From Lycium barbarum (lineage: Eukaryota > Streptophyta > Magnoliopsida > Solanales > Solanaceae): 64,000 nucleotides of DNA. The first letter of the stretch is position 1. Every line of letters starts with the position of its first letter. The translations under genes and the position numbers were made by a program. The stretch covers positions 167,041,713 through 167,105,712 of the forward strand of contig NC_083337.1 of NCBI RefSeq assembly GCF_019175385.1. Direction: 5' to 3'. The notes beneath the pieces were generated by a model. That model saw only the letters and a list, made by a program, of their open reading frames with translations. It was not told the DNA's origin and did not search any database. Shown here piece after piece: positions 31,544 to 43,466 of the stretch.

Positions 31544-33383
31544 ATCTTAGATTTTTAGGTCCACAAAATTTGAATTCACTAAATTTTGGGGAAAAAAATT
31601 TCACACTATTAATCTCAATTATGTGAGAAGCAAAATAAAAAAAGTTTCGCTTGCGCTAAGTTGGAGTTGACCAGCCGTTGCTATCATTTACTATATGCAA
31701 CACGTGACCATATGCATCGACAGGGATAAAATATGGATCTGAAACTGAGCATCATCGTATGAATGAAATGATCATCCTTGTATTTCTTTTGTTCAGTCCA
31801 CGAGATTTCTGTTTACTCAATGCGGAATTATCCAAATGTTACCTGATAAGAGGCCCCGGTTTTCCATGGCTGAAAATTGAAATCGGCCCGAACACGAGGC
31901 AGAGGCACGGGCTGAACAAGTCAAAAATGTTAGTGCAATAACTATTTATGCCTAACAAAATTTACATGGTGACTTTGGTATGATCAATAATTCCTTGGGA
32001 GGTCACCCTTGTCGATTGTACGAAAAAGTTTACTCGAAAACTTACATGCATCACACTATTTCCTTGAGATATAAGTATATATTTATTGAATGAGATGAAT
32101 CTCTTTAACTTATGATTAGAGATGATTTCGCGAATAATCACAATTTTTAGTTTATCGTGTTAAAAGTTTTTTTTACTTTATTGCACCAAAGTCATTAACT
32201 TATTTTTATTTCCAAAAGGCCATTCAACTTTATTAAAGTATCACAAAAAGGCACTAAATAATCTTTTGTAACAACTCAGTTAACTCTGCCTAAGTATTAT
32301 AGAAAATGACCTTTTTATTTCCTCTTAATAACTTTATGTGATGCTTAAGCAAAATGGAATGACTTTTTGTCAACAATTTTTTTTAGTGGCTTTCGTGATT
32401 CAATATATACAATATAGATTAGTAACTTTAGTTCAATAAAGTAAAGATTGAGTAATCATTCATGAAATTAACCTGTTAAGTTAGTGAAGACGAAAAATTC
32501 CGGAGATTGTAACTGCATATTTCCAGCTCTTCAAAGGACTTTCCTCTCATCTTCCCCCAATTCACTTGTCCATCCCTCTCCCCTATTTTTTTTATTTTTT
32601 TTTTGACAAAAAGAAGAAGAAGAAAAGGATGAAGAAAAAAATAAAAGAAAATAAGGTAGGGCTGTACAATATATATCATCGAATGAGCTATGGGCTCATT
32701 ATTGAGAATGAGAATATAACGAGAGCACCTCAAAAGCAGTGTCATAATTATAGGGTAAGGAAATAATCAAACTAGTCTTCAAGCAAATGCCTAAAAGCAC
32801 AACAAAGTTTGAACTCTGACATAGAGGCTATGATGGGAGATGGTAAAAGTTGAGAAGCAAATTACAGCAGATCTACTGAGATTCAGTGCACTCTAACCGA
32901 CCTAAAAATTAAGTCATGCCAACAATTTATTGTGCAATACCTTTCCTATTCGACTTTTCGTTATATCTTCAATCATGTAACAGTTGACCAGATGCAAATT
33001 CCTTCAATATTCTGCATGATGATCCCCTTCTTACTTAATTACTTATCTGATTTTGTTTGTTGATCATAAGATCAAAGATTAAAGAAATAGATTAGCAAAT
33101 TGGCCTGTTGATTATTGCAGCATTAATACTAAACTGTCCCGCGGTGAACACCAGGTGATATTGCAGGTTTGCTTTTAGCATGAAGTAGATGCTTTATGGT
33201 GTTTGTTTGAATAGTTTTTAGAAAATTTTACTACCTGTTCTCGTGGCATTGTTTTGGGCAATTCTTGAGCTAGTTTTTTTAATTCAGTTAGGCTCAAGAT
33301 TTATTTTTTATTATGATATCATAACCAGACTTAGTCCAATTCATTGTTTACCGATCTTGGGCATGCAAGGTATGTTGAGTGTC
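31544..33383. other. Intergenic DNA, no gene
   Basis: No convincing frame on either strand. 32180-32400 carries phrases (CACCAAAGTCATTAACTT, AAAAGGCCATTCAACTTTAT) like the MITE at 7838, so it is probably a decayed relative. 32580-32640 has long T and A tracts. Confidence 0.5.
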
Positions 33384-33482
33384 ACATTAGTGGGAGTCCG
33401 CAACTTAAATGACCCAAAAAGTGATTTTCTGTACATAAATAACGGCAAAAAAAAAAGTGACAAAGGTACCTTTTGCAAACTA

Positions 33483-33543
33483 AATTAGTGCGCAATAGGA
33501 CTTAACCGCAACGGCTACAGTTAAGTCCTATTGCGCACTAATT
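33483..33543. repeat. Perfect 24-bp-stem hairpin in the MULE left end
   Basis: AATTAGTGCGCAATAGGACT... (24 bp) is followed, after a 13-base loop, by its exact reverse complement ending TTGCGCACTAATT. The right end of the element contains a single copy of the same module (about 37920-37955) in a different arrangement. Confidence 0.88.
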
Positions 33544-34026
33544 TTGTGCGTAATGGGGGTTATTTTCATTTTCACAACACTTTGTGCAATTTCAAAGTTT
33601 TGAAATTTCACGTTTTTTTTTCATACTTTGACCAAAGATTAGTCATGTTTCAAAACACTGGAATATCAATATTTTTTATAGAACCTGATATCTTTTTTTG
33701 CGAGCAATAATGTAGGCTCAATACATCAAGTATACCTAAACGTTTGGATCGTCGTTTTAGGGGTTGTAAAGTGCCCCGAAATAAGTTTTGTTATTTGGAA
33801 ACTTGTTATCTTTAGGCTTAAGTGTTTTATTTTATAAGGTTTTGATTTAAGTGTTTTATTATTTAGTTAAGGCATTACTTTATTTCGAATATGTCGAGAT
33901 TTTTTTCATAATTAATTTAGGATGTCGCCCGAGTTATTAATAAAACGATAATAAAGACTAAGATAACTTATTATCATTAAGAAAATAATACTAGTAAAAA
34001 TATAATATTAACATAAAATGTACAAT

Positions 34027-36907
34027 TTATTTACATATACACAATCTCCATCCCCCTTCTTCCTTAGGTCCACATGTGGGAGCCTTTAGAGTAACCCTAG
34101 GCCTAAGGCGATCCCCACCCTCACCATCATCTCCATCCCCTTTCTTCTTCTTAATAATAGGATGCTCTATGTCATGATCATCCTTCCTTCCCTTCCTTGC
34201 GCCCTTGACAGTGATATGCTTCTTATGGGGCACAAATGGGTTTTGTATGGTCAGAACCTCATCAGCATCAGGAGATGGGTCAATCTCAGCAGGAGACGGG
34301 TCCACAGGCGCAGAAGAATGAACATGAAATAACATATAACTAATTAAAAAGGATGAACCTAATTATAATTTAGATTTAATTAATACATTATCTTTTTGTA
34401 AAAAGTCAAACATGTGTGTCGACGGGCTCCTGAGATGGATAATGAGAGGGCTCCTGAGCTGGCTCCTTAGCGGTCTCAGCAGGAGACGGGTCCACAGGCG
34501 TAGAAGAATGAACCTGAAATAACATATAAACAATTAAAAAGGATGAACCTAATTATAATTTAGATTTAATTAATACATTATCTTTTTGTAAAAAATCACA
34601 TTTGTGTGTCGACGGGCTCCTGAGATGGATGATGAGAGGGCTCTTGAGCTGGCTCCTCAGCGGGCTCCTGAGCAGGCCCTGGAGCTGGAGATGTAGATGG
34701 TGCCAGAGCTGGATCCTAAGGAACGGAAAATTATATAATAATTAGTATAGGTATTTTAATTTGTTAAAATAATTATTTTAAACACTTACATCTTGGCTCC
34801 ATTTGTCGAAGTCCAGGAATGTGTAGTCGTACTCTAGCTTCCTGCCACCCTGTAGATCACGAACTGGCCGCTCACCCTGTGGATGATGAACTGGCGGCTG
34901 CGCATGGTATGCCTTTAATGATGGCCACTCAAGGTGCTCTGAAAATAGCTCCCCGACGAAAATAGAGATGTCAACGGTCGGTAAGAAGTTGACGAGCACT
35001 CTGAAGTCGACAGATGCTGCTGGGATGGAGCGGGAACGGTAGCATGCTCGTCAGGCTCATCTACTAGACGAAGGCCTCCACCGCCACTACCTCGGCCACT
35101 AGCCCCACCACCTCGGCCACGATCCCCTCGGCTACCAGCCCCTCTGGCTCCACCACCGCCTTCATGACCACGTGCATGAGGGGTCTGATACGGGATATCT
35201 AGAACATGCTCATGGATACGTTCGAGCTCTTATGATTGTTGCATACCACTATCGGTTAGCTGAGTCATCCGGGCTGCGTATCCTGCTGTCTCAGGGGAAT
35301 GCATATGGCCATGCTCTCCCAGTGCATCGTCTGTATGGTCCGTAGCTGCATTTGTTTGCAAATATTAATTATTGAATAAATTTGTAACGTAACATATAAG
35401 ACAATTAATTAAGTTTAAGTAGGGTAAACTTACCAATACCTCATACTGTCCCACAAGTGTTGCATATCCTCGGTCCTCTGCGTGATGCGTCCCGGGATTT
35501 CCAATCAAGTTGCCTGTGATCTGCCGGTACCACTCTATGTACTCGAGGATCGGAGTCGTATGTCCGACCACCGCTAGCGACCTCATCCTATGATCCCAAT
35601 GATGGAGCTACTCCTGCATAAAGGCCCGGAATATAGCATCGACGACCGCACGCTCGTCCCGCGTATAGTGGTCGTGCTCCCAAATAACCGGCTCAGGTAT
35701 ATTCTGTACATGCCCGAACTGTCGTAAAACGCGGTGGGGTGCGCGATCTTCAACGATATCCATGTGTATCAACGGACACCGCAACCTCCACATGTGCTCA
35801 CTAACCCTACAAAACGCCGGCAACTGATCCAAAATCTGATCATACGGCCTCCATATAAAAAATTGTATTTCAAATGAACTAGTAAACAATACAAGACAAA
35901 AATAGTAAAAAAAAAAAAATAAGATAATAACCTACCATGTGTGCCGTCATACGATCTAGCTGATCCTTAAACGGAAGAAGTCTGTGGTGCGTATCCACAT
36001 CTCGGATTACGCCTTCCGTCCATCTCATCACGTAGGGTATGCCCTCAGCAATGAAATCAGGCTAAGCGTGCGCAGCTACGGGCTGAAAAGGCCTCATCCT
36101 AGACCACACCCATATCTGAAAGGGTTATTAAAAAAAATGTTTTATTAGTCGCATTTCAAAAAGTTATATTTAGAATAAAATTACACACACTTAAATATAT
36201 TACCTGGAGGAGCGCGTGAAATCCGCCGACATCCGCACGCTCGCCCGCAGACGCTTGACATAGTGATTGATACAGGTAAGCCAGAACAGCAGCTCCCCAA
36301 CTATAACATCCCAACTTGCCCAGATCCTCCATATTTAGCAAATACCGTAAGCTCACATGGGAACCCGATGTGTTTGGGAACAAGATGCCCCCGAATATGA
36401 TGAGTAAGTATAGACGGGCACAACGATCGACCTCCACTTAAGGTGTGTCCTCTGTAATAGGATGCTGGATGTCTATGAGGCACAAGTAAGTACAGAGGGC
36501 AACCATCGACACCCGAGTCTGTCCCCAAGAAATCACGCTGCTCCGGCATGAAATCAGTAAGCCTAGGCAACTCCTGACGATACGATCTGAGCTGCTGAGG
36601 CTCCTCAATATATAATAGGCAATCATGGCCGTCACAAGAGCCCTATCATGTTGTACCCTACCAACAGCGACACAATAGTAGATACCGCCCTGATAAAGTA
36701 TATCTAATACACGACGAGGTGGGGGCCGAGCCCTTAAAAGATCCCACGCATGTTCTACGCTACGGGGACGGAACAACGTACAACGCGGGGACGGAACAAC
36801 GTACTGGAATCTATCTCCTCATCCCATAATAGCTGGGACCTATGAATAGCATGTAGATAAAGTACTGATGCATCAAAGGGCCCCGGATGAAGAGGGTTGG
36901 GATCCAT
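34027..36907 (-). pseudogene. Plant mobile domain (MAIN-like / PP7-long-form-like) gene, broken
   Basis: Minus-strand segments follow the PMD order. The start MDPNPLHPGPFD...SVLYLHAIHRSQLLWDEE lies at 36907-36790. RSVEHAWDLLRARPPPRRVL and following continue to 36438, and WGAAVLAYLYQSLCQAS lies at 36290-36200. Then come a TEGVIRDVDTHHRLLPFKDQ part (about 36030-35960), WRPYDQILDQLPAFCRVSEH (35853 on) and IPEPVIWEHDHYTRDERAVV up to MQE. Candidate introns separate these blocks. A 20-22-bp tandem duplication near 36768-36800 shifts the frame, and stops occur near 36063 and 35606. The C-terminal part is low-complexity, Gly/Arg- and Pro/Glu-rich. PMD proteins occur both as host silencing factors and inside transposons; here the TIR/TSD context says transposon. 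Confidence 0.75.
34284..34663. repeat. 190-bp tandem duplication inside the PMD gene
   Basis: 34284-34473 is repeated at 34474-34663 with few changes. Landmarks are TCTCAGCAGGAGACGGGTCC at 34284 and 34474, and GTGTGTCGACGGGCTCCTGA in both. Each unit seems to hold one short exon (Pro/Glu/Ala-rich) plus an AT-rich intron-like part. Confidence 0.88.
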
Positions 36908-37849
36908 GGAGGTGTCGTATCTGTATTAATAATTTTTAATTAATCATTAACATGTAATATTAATTATGTAATCATTTATCGAAAAATTATACTAACTAAC
37001 TAATCCTTTAAAAGAAAATTATATTAACTATCTAAATTTGCGAATTAATTATTATACTTACTACAATTAATTAACTAATATTATGTCAATGATATTTTTA
37101 ATCTTAAACTAAGGATCTTCAATCCTAAACTAAGGATTAACTACAATTACCTAACAAATAAAATATTAAGGATATTAAGGTTTAACTATTTCTAATTAAC
37201 AATTGATAATTAATTAGACCACTAATTAGCACATTAACCCATAAAATTAGATAACTAATTAGCACATTAATTATTAACATGGATTAAACAATTTTACAAA
37301 TAAATAAATTAACAAATAAAGATATTATTAGGAGATTAGTATATTTTCCTATAATCAAACAATTAACAAATCATTAACAAAAAAGTAAGATTAACATATC
37401 ATTATCAAATAATTAACAATTAGCTAATCAAACAATTAACAAATAATTAAAGATTAACATATAGTAACAAATAATTAATAATTAGCTAATCAAACAATTA
37501 ACAAATTTAAAAATTTTAAAAAACACACTGGACAGCCCTATTGTGCGCTGTTTTTGGCGTCATTTTTTTTTTTTGAAATCCGCAACTATTAAACATTAAT
37601 CATGCTTAGGATAATAATATATTTAACAATGTAATGGAAAATTCATAGTAAAATAACTAGATTAAAGATTGTTTTTGAGTTTTTGAAATCGAGTTCTACG
37701 CCGCTTTATTTCGAAATCCAAGCTTCGAAACTTGTTCCTTGACTTGAATATACTAAGAATATTGACTTTCGGGTTAAAAAATAACACGAAAACGAGATTT
37801 TTGTGGGACCTCAGCCTTTTCTTGTTAATGGCGGTTTTTTTTTAAACTT

Positions 37850-37875
37850 GGGGGGGGGGGGGGGGGGGGGGGGGG
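37850..37875. repeat. 26-base poly-G run
   Basis: An uninterrupted G homopolymer near the right end of the MULE, preceded by TTTTTTTTTAAACTT. A similar run of 22 G lies in the hAT element at 12364-12385. Confidence 0.95.
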
Positions 37876-38283
37876 ACGGATCGAGAAAGGAAGCTAGTGG
37901 GCGTTTTATTAAATGCCTTTTGCGCACTAATTTAGTGCGCAATAGGACTTAACGGTAACTTTTGTAACTTTTTTTTTTTGCCGTTATTTATGTACACAAA
38001 CCCATTTTTTGGGTCATTTAAGTTGCGGACTCACATTAGTGGAGTGTGGGTTTTGTGGTCTCCTTATGCGGTTTGACTTTACTTGCCTCATGGGCAAACT
38101 TAGTAGGCGTTTGGACATGCGATTTCATCTCATGAGATGAAATCAACATTTGGACATGTAATTTCATCTCAGGCAAAGTTGGCTCGTAGAGGTGCATTTG
38201 GCCTTTATGAAGGGGGTGGGGCTGGGGATGGTTGAGGTGGGGTTGCAGTTTCTGTTCCCAATATTCTGCAATGACTAAGAAAA

Positions 38284-38411
38284 AGATACTCCTAATTAAC
38301 AGAGAATATTTTTAAAGATACTCCTATTTAACAAAGAATATTTTTGAAGATACTCCTATTTAACAAAGAATATTTTTAAAGATGCTTCTAATTAACAAAG
38401 AATATTTTTGT
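38284..38411. repeat. 32-bp tandem repeat, four copies
   Basis: AGATACTCCT-type starts at 38284, 38316, 38348 and 38380. Units read AGATACTCCTATTTAACAAA followed by GAATATTTTTA(A/G)A. Non-coding. Confidence 0.92.
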
Positions 38412-38690
38412 GATCTTCATGAGGTATTCTTGTAGAGAATATATTTAGATTATATTCACTATAAGTCTATAATATACATATATAATCCAAAATGGAAACA
38501 TTAAATTCCACTGAACTCACGGAAAGATTTGCACATCTGCCTCCCCCAACATCGGTGTCCTAATAAATACCACTGGATGGGATCCTTTCACAAGTGAAAC
38601 TAAATTTTCCGAACCAGCGTCAAAATATAAAAAGTAAATATATAAAGAAGTAAAACAAATTTAATATATAGTACATTATATATATTCCTT

Positions 38691-38870
38691 GAAGGGGAGC
38701 CTTGACGTAACTGGTAAAGTTGTTGTCATGTGACCAGGAGGTCACGGGTTCGAGCCGTGAAAACGCCCTCTTACAGAAATGCAAGGTAAGGTTGCGTACA
38801 ATAGACTCTTGTGGTCCGGCCCTCTCCGGACGCACATAGCGAGAGCTTAGTGCACCGGGCTGCCTTTTTT
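38691..38870 (+). mobile_element. tRNA-derived SINE with 19-bp target-site duplication
   Basis: The body starts GAAGGGGAGCCTTGACG. It has a pol III A box-like AACTGGTAAAGTTG and a B box GGTTCGAGCC, then GGTAAGGTTGCGTACAATAG, and ends ACCGGGCTGCCTTTTTT. It is flanked by the exact repeat TACATTATATATATTCCTT at 38672-38690 and 38871-38889. This is a well-known solanaceous SINE type (SolS group, subfamily not assigned). It is not a tRNA gene. Confidence 0.93.
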
Positions 38871-38880
38871 TACATTATAT

Positions 38881-39110
38881 ATATTCCTTCCATCCCATTT
38901 TATATGAAGGTATTTGACTAGACACAAAGTTTAAGAAATAAAATAAACTTTTAAAACTTGTGGTTTAAAACAAACCATAGAAATTTGTGTGACTATAAAT
39001 CATTTATTATGGGTAAAAAGATAAATTTAATGTTGAATTGTTACTAAATATAAAAAGATGTCATTCTTTTTGGGACTGACTAAAAAGAAAATAGTGTCAC
39101 CTAAGCACTA
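38881..39110. mobile_element. Stowaway-like MITE, decayed
   Basis: CCTTCCATCCCATTTTATAT and GAAGGTATTTGACTAG near the left, and CATTCTTTTTGGGACTGACT at the right, resemble the ends of the abundant CTCCCTCCGTCCCATTTTAT MITEs. The left end is overlapped by the SINE target duplication, so the SINE landed at its edge. Confidence 0.5.
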
Positions 39111-39782
39111 CATTTTTTTATTTTCATGTAGAGAATATATTTAGATTATTAAAAATTCACCTTAGGTTCCAAGTTCAAATCCCAAGCACTATATTTTTTT
39201 ATTTTCTTCATGATTGTTAGTTAGTAGAGGTTCGTTACCTCATTAAGATTAGTAAGGTAAGGCTTAGTCCCTTTGCTTGTACTCTTCTTTTTGAGGTTAG
39301 CTTTTATATCTATTAATAAAAAAAACTAGCCTAGGCATCCTGCCTAACGGATTCGTTTGAAAAAAAAAAAGAACTAAGAGAATATGTATTTAAGATTTAT
39401 TTATTTATATAATGTAATTTTTCAGCGAAGACATACCTTGAATAAGGGTGAGAATCCTTGTACCCTTAATTAAAAATTTGAGTTTGAATCGGAATGGAAA
39501 AACTCCTCATATAAAACTTTCCCTTTTTCGAACTCTACGAATCTAAATCAATTTGAGTAATTAATTTTCTATATTACATTACTATATATAATAAGGGTCA
39601 ATCTAACTTTTTTGTAGTCCTTAGTTACAATTCTTGGTTACATTACAACTAAGGGTTGCCAACTAAAGGCTTTCTCTTTCAATTTTGCCCCTATGTTATC
39701 TGTGTCGCTTGCGTTACTTAATTTCCATATCGTTTTGAATCTTTTAGCCTTATCTGACCTCTTTTTATGTTTTTTTATTGAG

Positions 39783-39893
39783 CCGAGGGTCTTTCGGAAA
39801 CAGCCGTCTTACCTTGGTAGGAGTAAGGTCTGCGTACACTCTATCCTCCCCAGACCCCACGTGGTGAGATTTCACTGGGTTGTTGTTGTTGTA
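39783..39893 (+). mobile_element. 3' part of a TS-type SINE ending in TTG repeats
   Basis: GAGGGTCTTTCGGAAACAGC, AAGGTCTGCGTACACTCTAT, CCCCAGACCCCACGTGG and the end GGGTTGTTGTTGTTGTA match the 3' half of the tobacco TS SINE family as I know it. The tRNA-like 5' half is missing, so this is a truncated copy. Confidence 0.8.
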
Positions 39894-39899
39894 TAGTTC

Positions 39900-41650
39900 A
39901 TCTACTATAGGTTATTATAAATATATCAAGACACTTTCAAGCTTTTTTGGGTAATACAAACCCCTTGGAGACTAACTCTTTTGGAGGTCATGTGACATGT
40001 CCGTAACTTTTGCATGTGCCTCTTTTTTATTCCTACTTTATTTATTAATTACTTATGGTGCCACACCCAATTTTGATAAATTTAGAAAATTTTAAGGTCC
40101 TCTTAAAACATTTGAGAAATTGTGAATTGTGATGATGTCAACTAAAAGAAACACGTCACTACGCATAACTAGAATGCTTGAATACACCACATTTGCAGTT
40201 ACCTTAATTATGACATATATTGCACACGAAAATTGAAGTTTCTCTAATTAACAACTCTTTTATTGTTAAGGGTGAAACTTTGAAAGTTTAACGGATAAAA
40301 CTGGTCTTCATTTGGATTAGATATTGTTACCTAATTTATTTATTTTTATGTAAATCATTTATTACCAATATTTAAATTTGAATTTATTTCATAGTCATGT
40401 TTTGTTTGGTTGTATGTTAAATAGCTATATAGTTCATGTTTAACAAAATTAACTTTTTTCGGATATTATTTGGTGCATTTTAATATTTTATTTTTATAAT
40501 TTAATGCACGCGTACTTAATAATATTTTCTATGCATAGCTACAATGTAAGTTGTAGCTTATACTCCATTCATCTAAAAAAAAATAGTGCAACGCGATCAA
40601 CCTGTTCAATTTTTGGAATGAATTCATAAACATGATTTACACTTAAAAATTGTACATAAAAAAAAAACTATAATCTGAACTTGATGGAGTAATATAAATG
40701 CTGAGAACATCTTTGAAAAACATGTAGTTAATGAAATAATTTTTTGATTTTCCAATATCAAACAACTTGTGACAAAGAAATAAACTTTTTATGTCTTTCA
40801 AAAATTTTTTTTTTTGGGAGGATAAAGAAAAATGTTAAGCAGTGTTTGTTAGCATAGGGAAATATGGTTAAATGAATTATGAAGCATTGAATCTTCATTT
40901 GTCTTTGAGAAAATAATTAAAAAATAAATAAAATAATGTTCACTTAAACTAACAAAAAGGGAAAAATGTCATTTTCTCATCACATAAATTTTCCAGAAGT
41001 AAAAGGAAAATCTAATTATATTAAGAAAAGTAATTATTATTTTTCATTTTTCGATATACTTTGTATAATTAATTGAAATTAACATCTACAAACATTAGCA
41101 AGTATAAAATTTTATTTTATTTATTAAAAGTTATCTTTACTTATAAGAAACCTCATCAAAATCTCAACAAAAGAATACCATAGCATATGTGATTGATGTT
41201 TCTAGAACCAAACTATTTTTCTTCTTCTTGGAAGAAAATATTACAGTTGATATTGGATGATGTTAAAAAAAAAAAAAATTAAGAGATTTATATCATGTAT
41301 TTGTTTGAAGGTATAAAAAAAAGTCTGAAGAAAGGACAAAAAAGAATCTTTGTTCCATTTTTAAATATTTTTGTGCAATTTAAATATTTGGGAAGTCTTT
41401 AATTTCAAAGTGTTTGTAAAAAATATCGAGCTAATCTTTTAATAATTTAATATCACAAATAACAAAAAAAAAAAAAAAAATACAAATTTAATTTTTATTA
41501 TTAAAGCCCGGGCCAAATGCCAGTATTCGTTATAAAAAGAAAAAAGATGTACTAACACTAAACCATTAAATAAGAAGATAGTCATTGAATATGTGGAGTC
41601 CAATAGAGCGCCTTAGCTACCAACCCGTGACCCCGGTATTCCTCTTCCGC
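39900..41650. other. AT-rich intergenic DNA, no gene
   Basis: Nothing but AT-rich sequence with homopolymer tracts (A run near 41463-41480). No frame, MITE or tRNA-like feature that I can support. The right end probably includes the promoter of the DUF3527 gene. Confidence 0.5.
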
Positions 41651-41699
41651 CTGGCATAACTCCAGGAAGTAAAAAGTGTAACTCACTACCATCTTTTCA

Positions 41700-43466
41700 C
41701 TTTATTTGCCTTTTTCTCTCTGTCTAATTCATCAATTTGTGTTAAAAAAGGACAGAATTATAAGATCATATTGTCCTTCCTTTCTTTCTGAGAAAATCCT
41801 CTGTCTCACTGCTTCTCTCCTCTGTTTTTTCTTTAAATCTTTTTTTTTAGTTTTACTGCCGAATTATTATTTACTGCTTCTTCAACATCCTCCATTTTTA
41901 TGACTTGTTTGATCTGCTCCTAATTTTCGAAGCGGTTGTTGAGTTTGGTATGTACTGTGATCTCTTCTTTAAAGTTTCTCTGCATATTGAAAGTAATATT
42001 GCAACAACTGTTTAGTTTCCTGCCATTTTCAAGTGTTAATTCTTGTCATATTATGTATATCTTTCACTTTTGATACCATAGTTTATGCAGTCTCTTGTAG
42101 ATGCATGATCAAAAGTTACACTAGAAGGAGAAATTAAGTTATTATTATACTACTAAGATTTATAAGAAAACTGTTTTTTTTTTTTTTTTTTGTGCATGTC
42201 TTTGGAATAATTTAATTGATTTTTGATTCTCAACAATTGCAAAAGAAATAGGAAGGAGAAGAGACAGAAAGTTTTTAGTTTATGGCAAAAAAAAAAAAAA
42301 ACTCAACCGACAGTGCCCTTCTTCGTTCTATCTTTTTCCTAATTTTACATATTTTACTTTCTCAGAATGAACTAAAATTGATTAATGACTATACTTAGAA
42401 TAATTGGTTCTGTCTTTTACGATACTTCCAGCATTGAAGATAAGTTGAATTAAATCTATATACTGTGTGGATTGGGATTTTTAAATTAGAAAATTGTAAT
42501 TGTAATCTACATATTAATTAAACTATTAAACAAATAATATTTGTTAAAAGTTAAAACACATCCATCAGGAAAAAGTAAGGATATGATCAATGAAGCATAC
42601 CCATTATTGTACCCTGCCGACTTGATTTTTTTTTTTTTTTTTCATCGTACCCTGCCGACTTGACAACAGCAAAATAAAGAAATTTCAATTTTCCAAAAGT
42701 GTGTCATAACTTTTGAGAGAAATAGGTAAAAGTTAAAGGTGTAAAGTAAATCAAGTCGTGTTTGTAAGGAGTACTGTGCTGAGCTTTCTGATACTGCTTA
42801 GTTGTCAGCATCATGTATTCATAATTGGCTAAATTAGAATAAGGAAAAGACGGCACCCACAGCCCACAGGTGTGGCCGAGTGATCGTGTATCTGCCTAAT
42901 CCTTAGTGGGCAGAGTTATCCGAAATTTGTATTGGTGGAAGCCGGAAGGTATGAGGTACCAGGTGGAGTTATCCGATATTTGTACCGGTGATAGATAGCA
43001 GATCGGTCGAATAGTCCAGGTGCGTAGAAATTGGCAAAAAAAAAAAAAAAAGGCAAAGAAAGATGTAAGCAAGGAATCTAATATTTCCTTGTCTGTAGAT
43101 ATGAGAGACAACCCATGTTAAGAGATACAAACAACAAACTTTTTGTGTTGTTATAGTTCATAAAATAACTTTTATGCCTATCTCTTTCAGCTATGTTCAT
43201 TGTATCACACCTAATTCCTGGCTACTGACATCTAATTATGTAATTCTTATTACCGAAACAATTCCATAAAGGGGAAGACTGCATCTTTTAAAACTCATCA
43301 CGTATAATTGTTTCTGGCTTTTTTACCTAATGTTTCTGATTACACTATAAATCTACTGCAACAAATTTTCCTCAAAAAGGTCTCAACATGTGAATAATCT
43401 CATCTTGTGTTTGCTTTTTTCTTTTACCTCTGCCAGGGGTTCGAGAATTCATGCACGGTGTAGCAA
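41700..43466 (+). other. Probable 5' UTR of the DUF3527 gene with a 1.49-kb intron
   Basis: A pyrimidine-rich leader (about 41700-41947) ends at a strong donor TTTG/GTATGT at 41948. A matching acceptor CCTCTGCCAG/GGGTTC lies at 43435-43436, only 30 bp before the ATG at 43467. The intron is T-rich and holds a diverged SINE at about 42866-43040. Large 5'-UTR introns are common in plants and often boost expression. Transcript ends are inferred. Confidence 0.6.
42866..43040 (+). mobile_element. Diverged SINE inside the 5'-UTR intron
   Basis: The segment reads GGTGTGGCCGAGTGATCGTG, CTTAGTGGGCAGAGTTATCC, GGTGATAGATAGCAGATCGG and GTCCAGGTGCGTAGAAATTG, then a poly-A tail. These are the order and core phrases of a common solanaceous SINE. 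The phrase GAGTTATCCGA-ATTTGTA occurs twice (about 42913 and 42966), a local duplication not usual for the family. Confidence 0.65.

Larger units (their letters stand above)
33394..38032 (-). mobile_element. MULE-like DNA transposon carrying a plant mobile domain gene
   Basis: The element starts GAGTCCGCAACTTAAATG and ends with its reverse complement. It is flanked by a perfect 10-bp direct repeat ACATTAGTGG (33384-33393 and 38033-38042). The terminal inverted repeats align for about 75 bp and continue into AGTGCGCAATAGGACTTAAC-type modules. A 9-10-bp TSD with long inverted repeats is the mark of Mutator-like elements. No MURA transposase is seen. Instead a decayed minus-strand gene with PMD (MAIN/MAIL/phosphatase-7-long-form-like) similarity fills 36907-34027. 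The rest is AT-rich. The element was therefore non-autonomous or relied on a PMD protein of unknown role. Confidence 0.88.

Noticed and set aside
30862..31550. Short plus-strand frames at 31278-31558
   Set aside because: They lie inside the solo LTR and reflect its GC-rich part. No similarity to proteins was recognised.
38700..38770. A possible tRNA gene (A and B boxes)
   Set aside because: The boxes belong to a SINE with a 19-bp target duplication, and no tRNA cloverleaf can be drawn.
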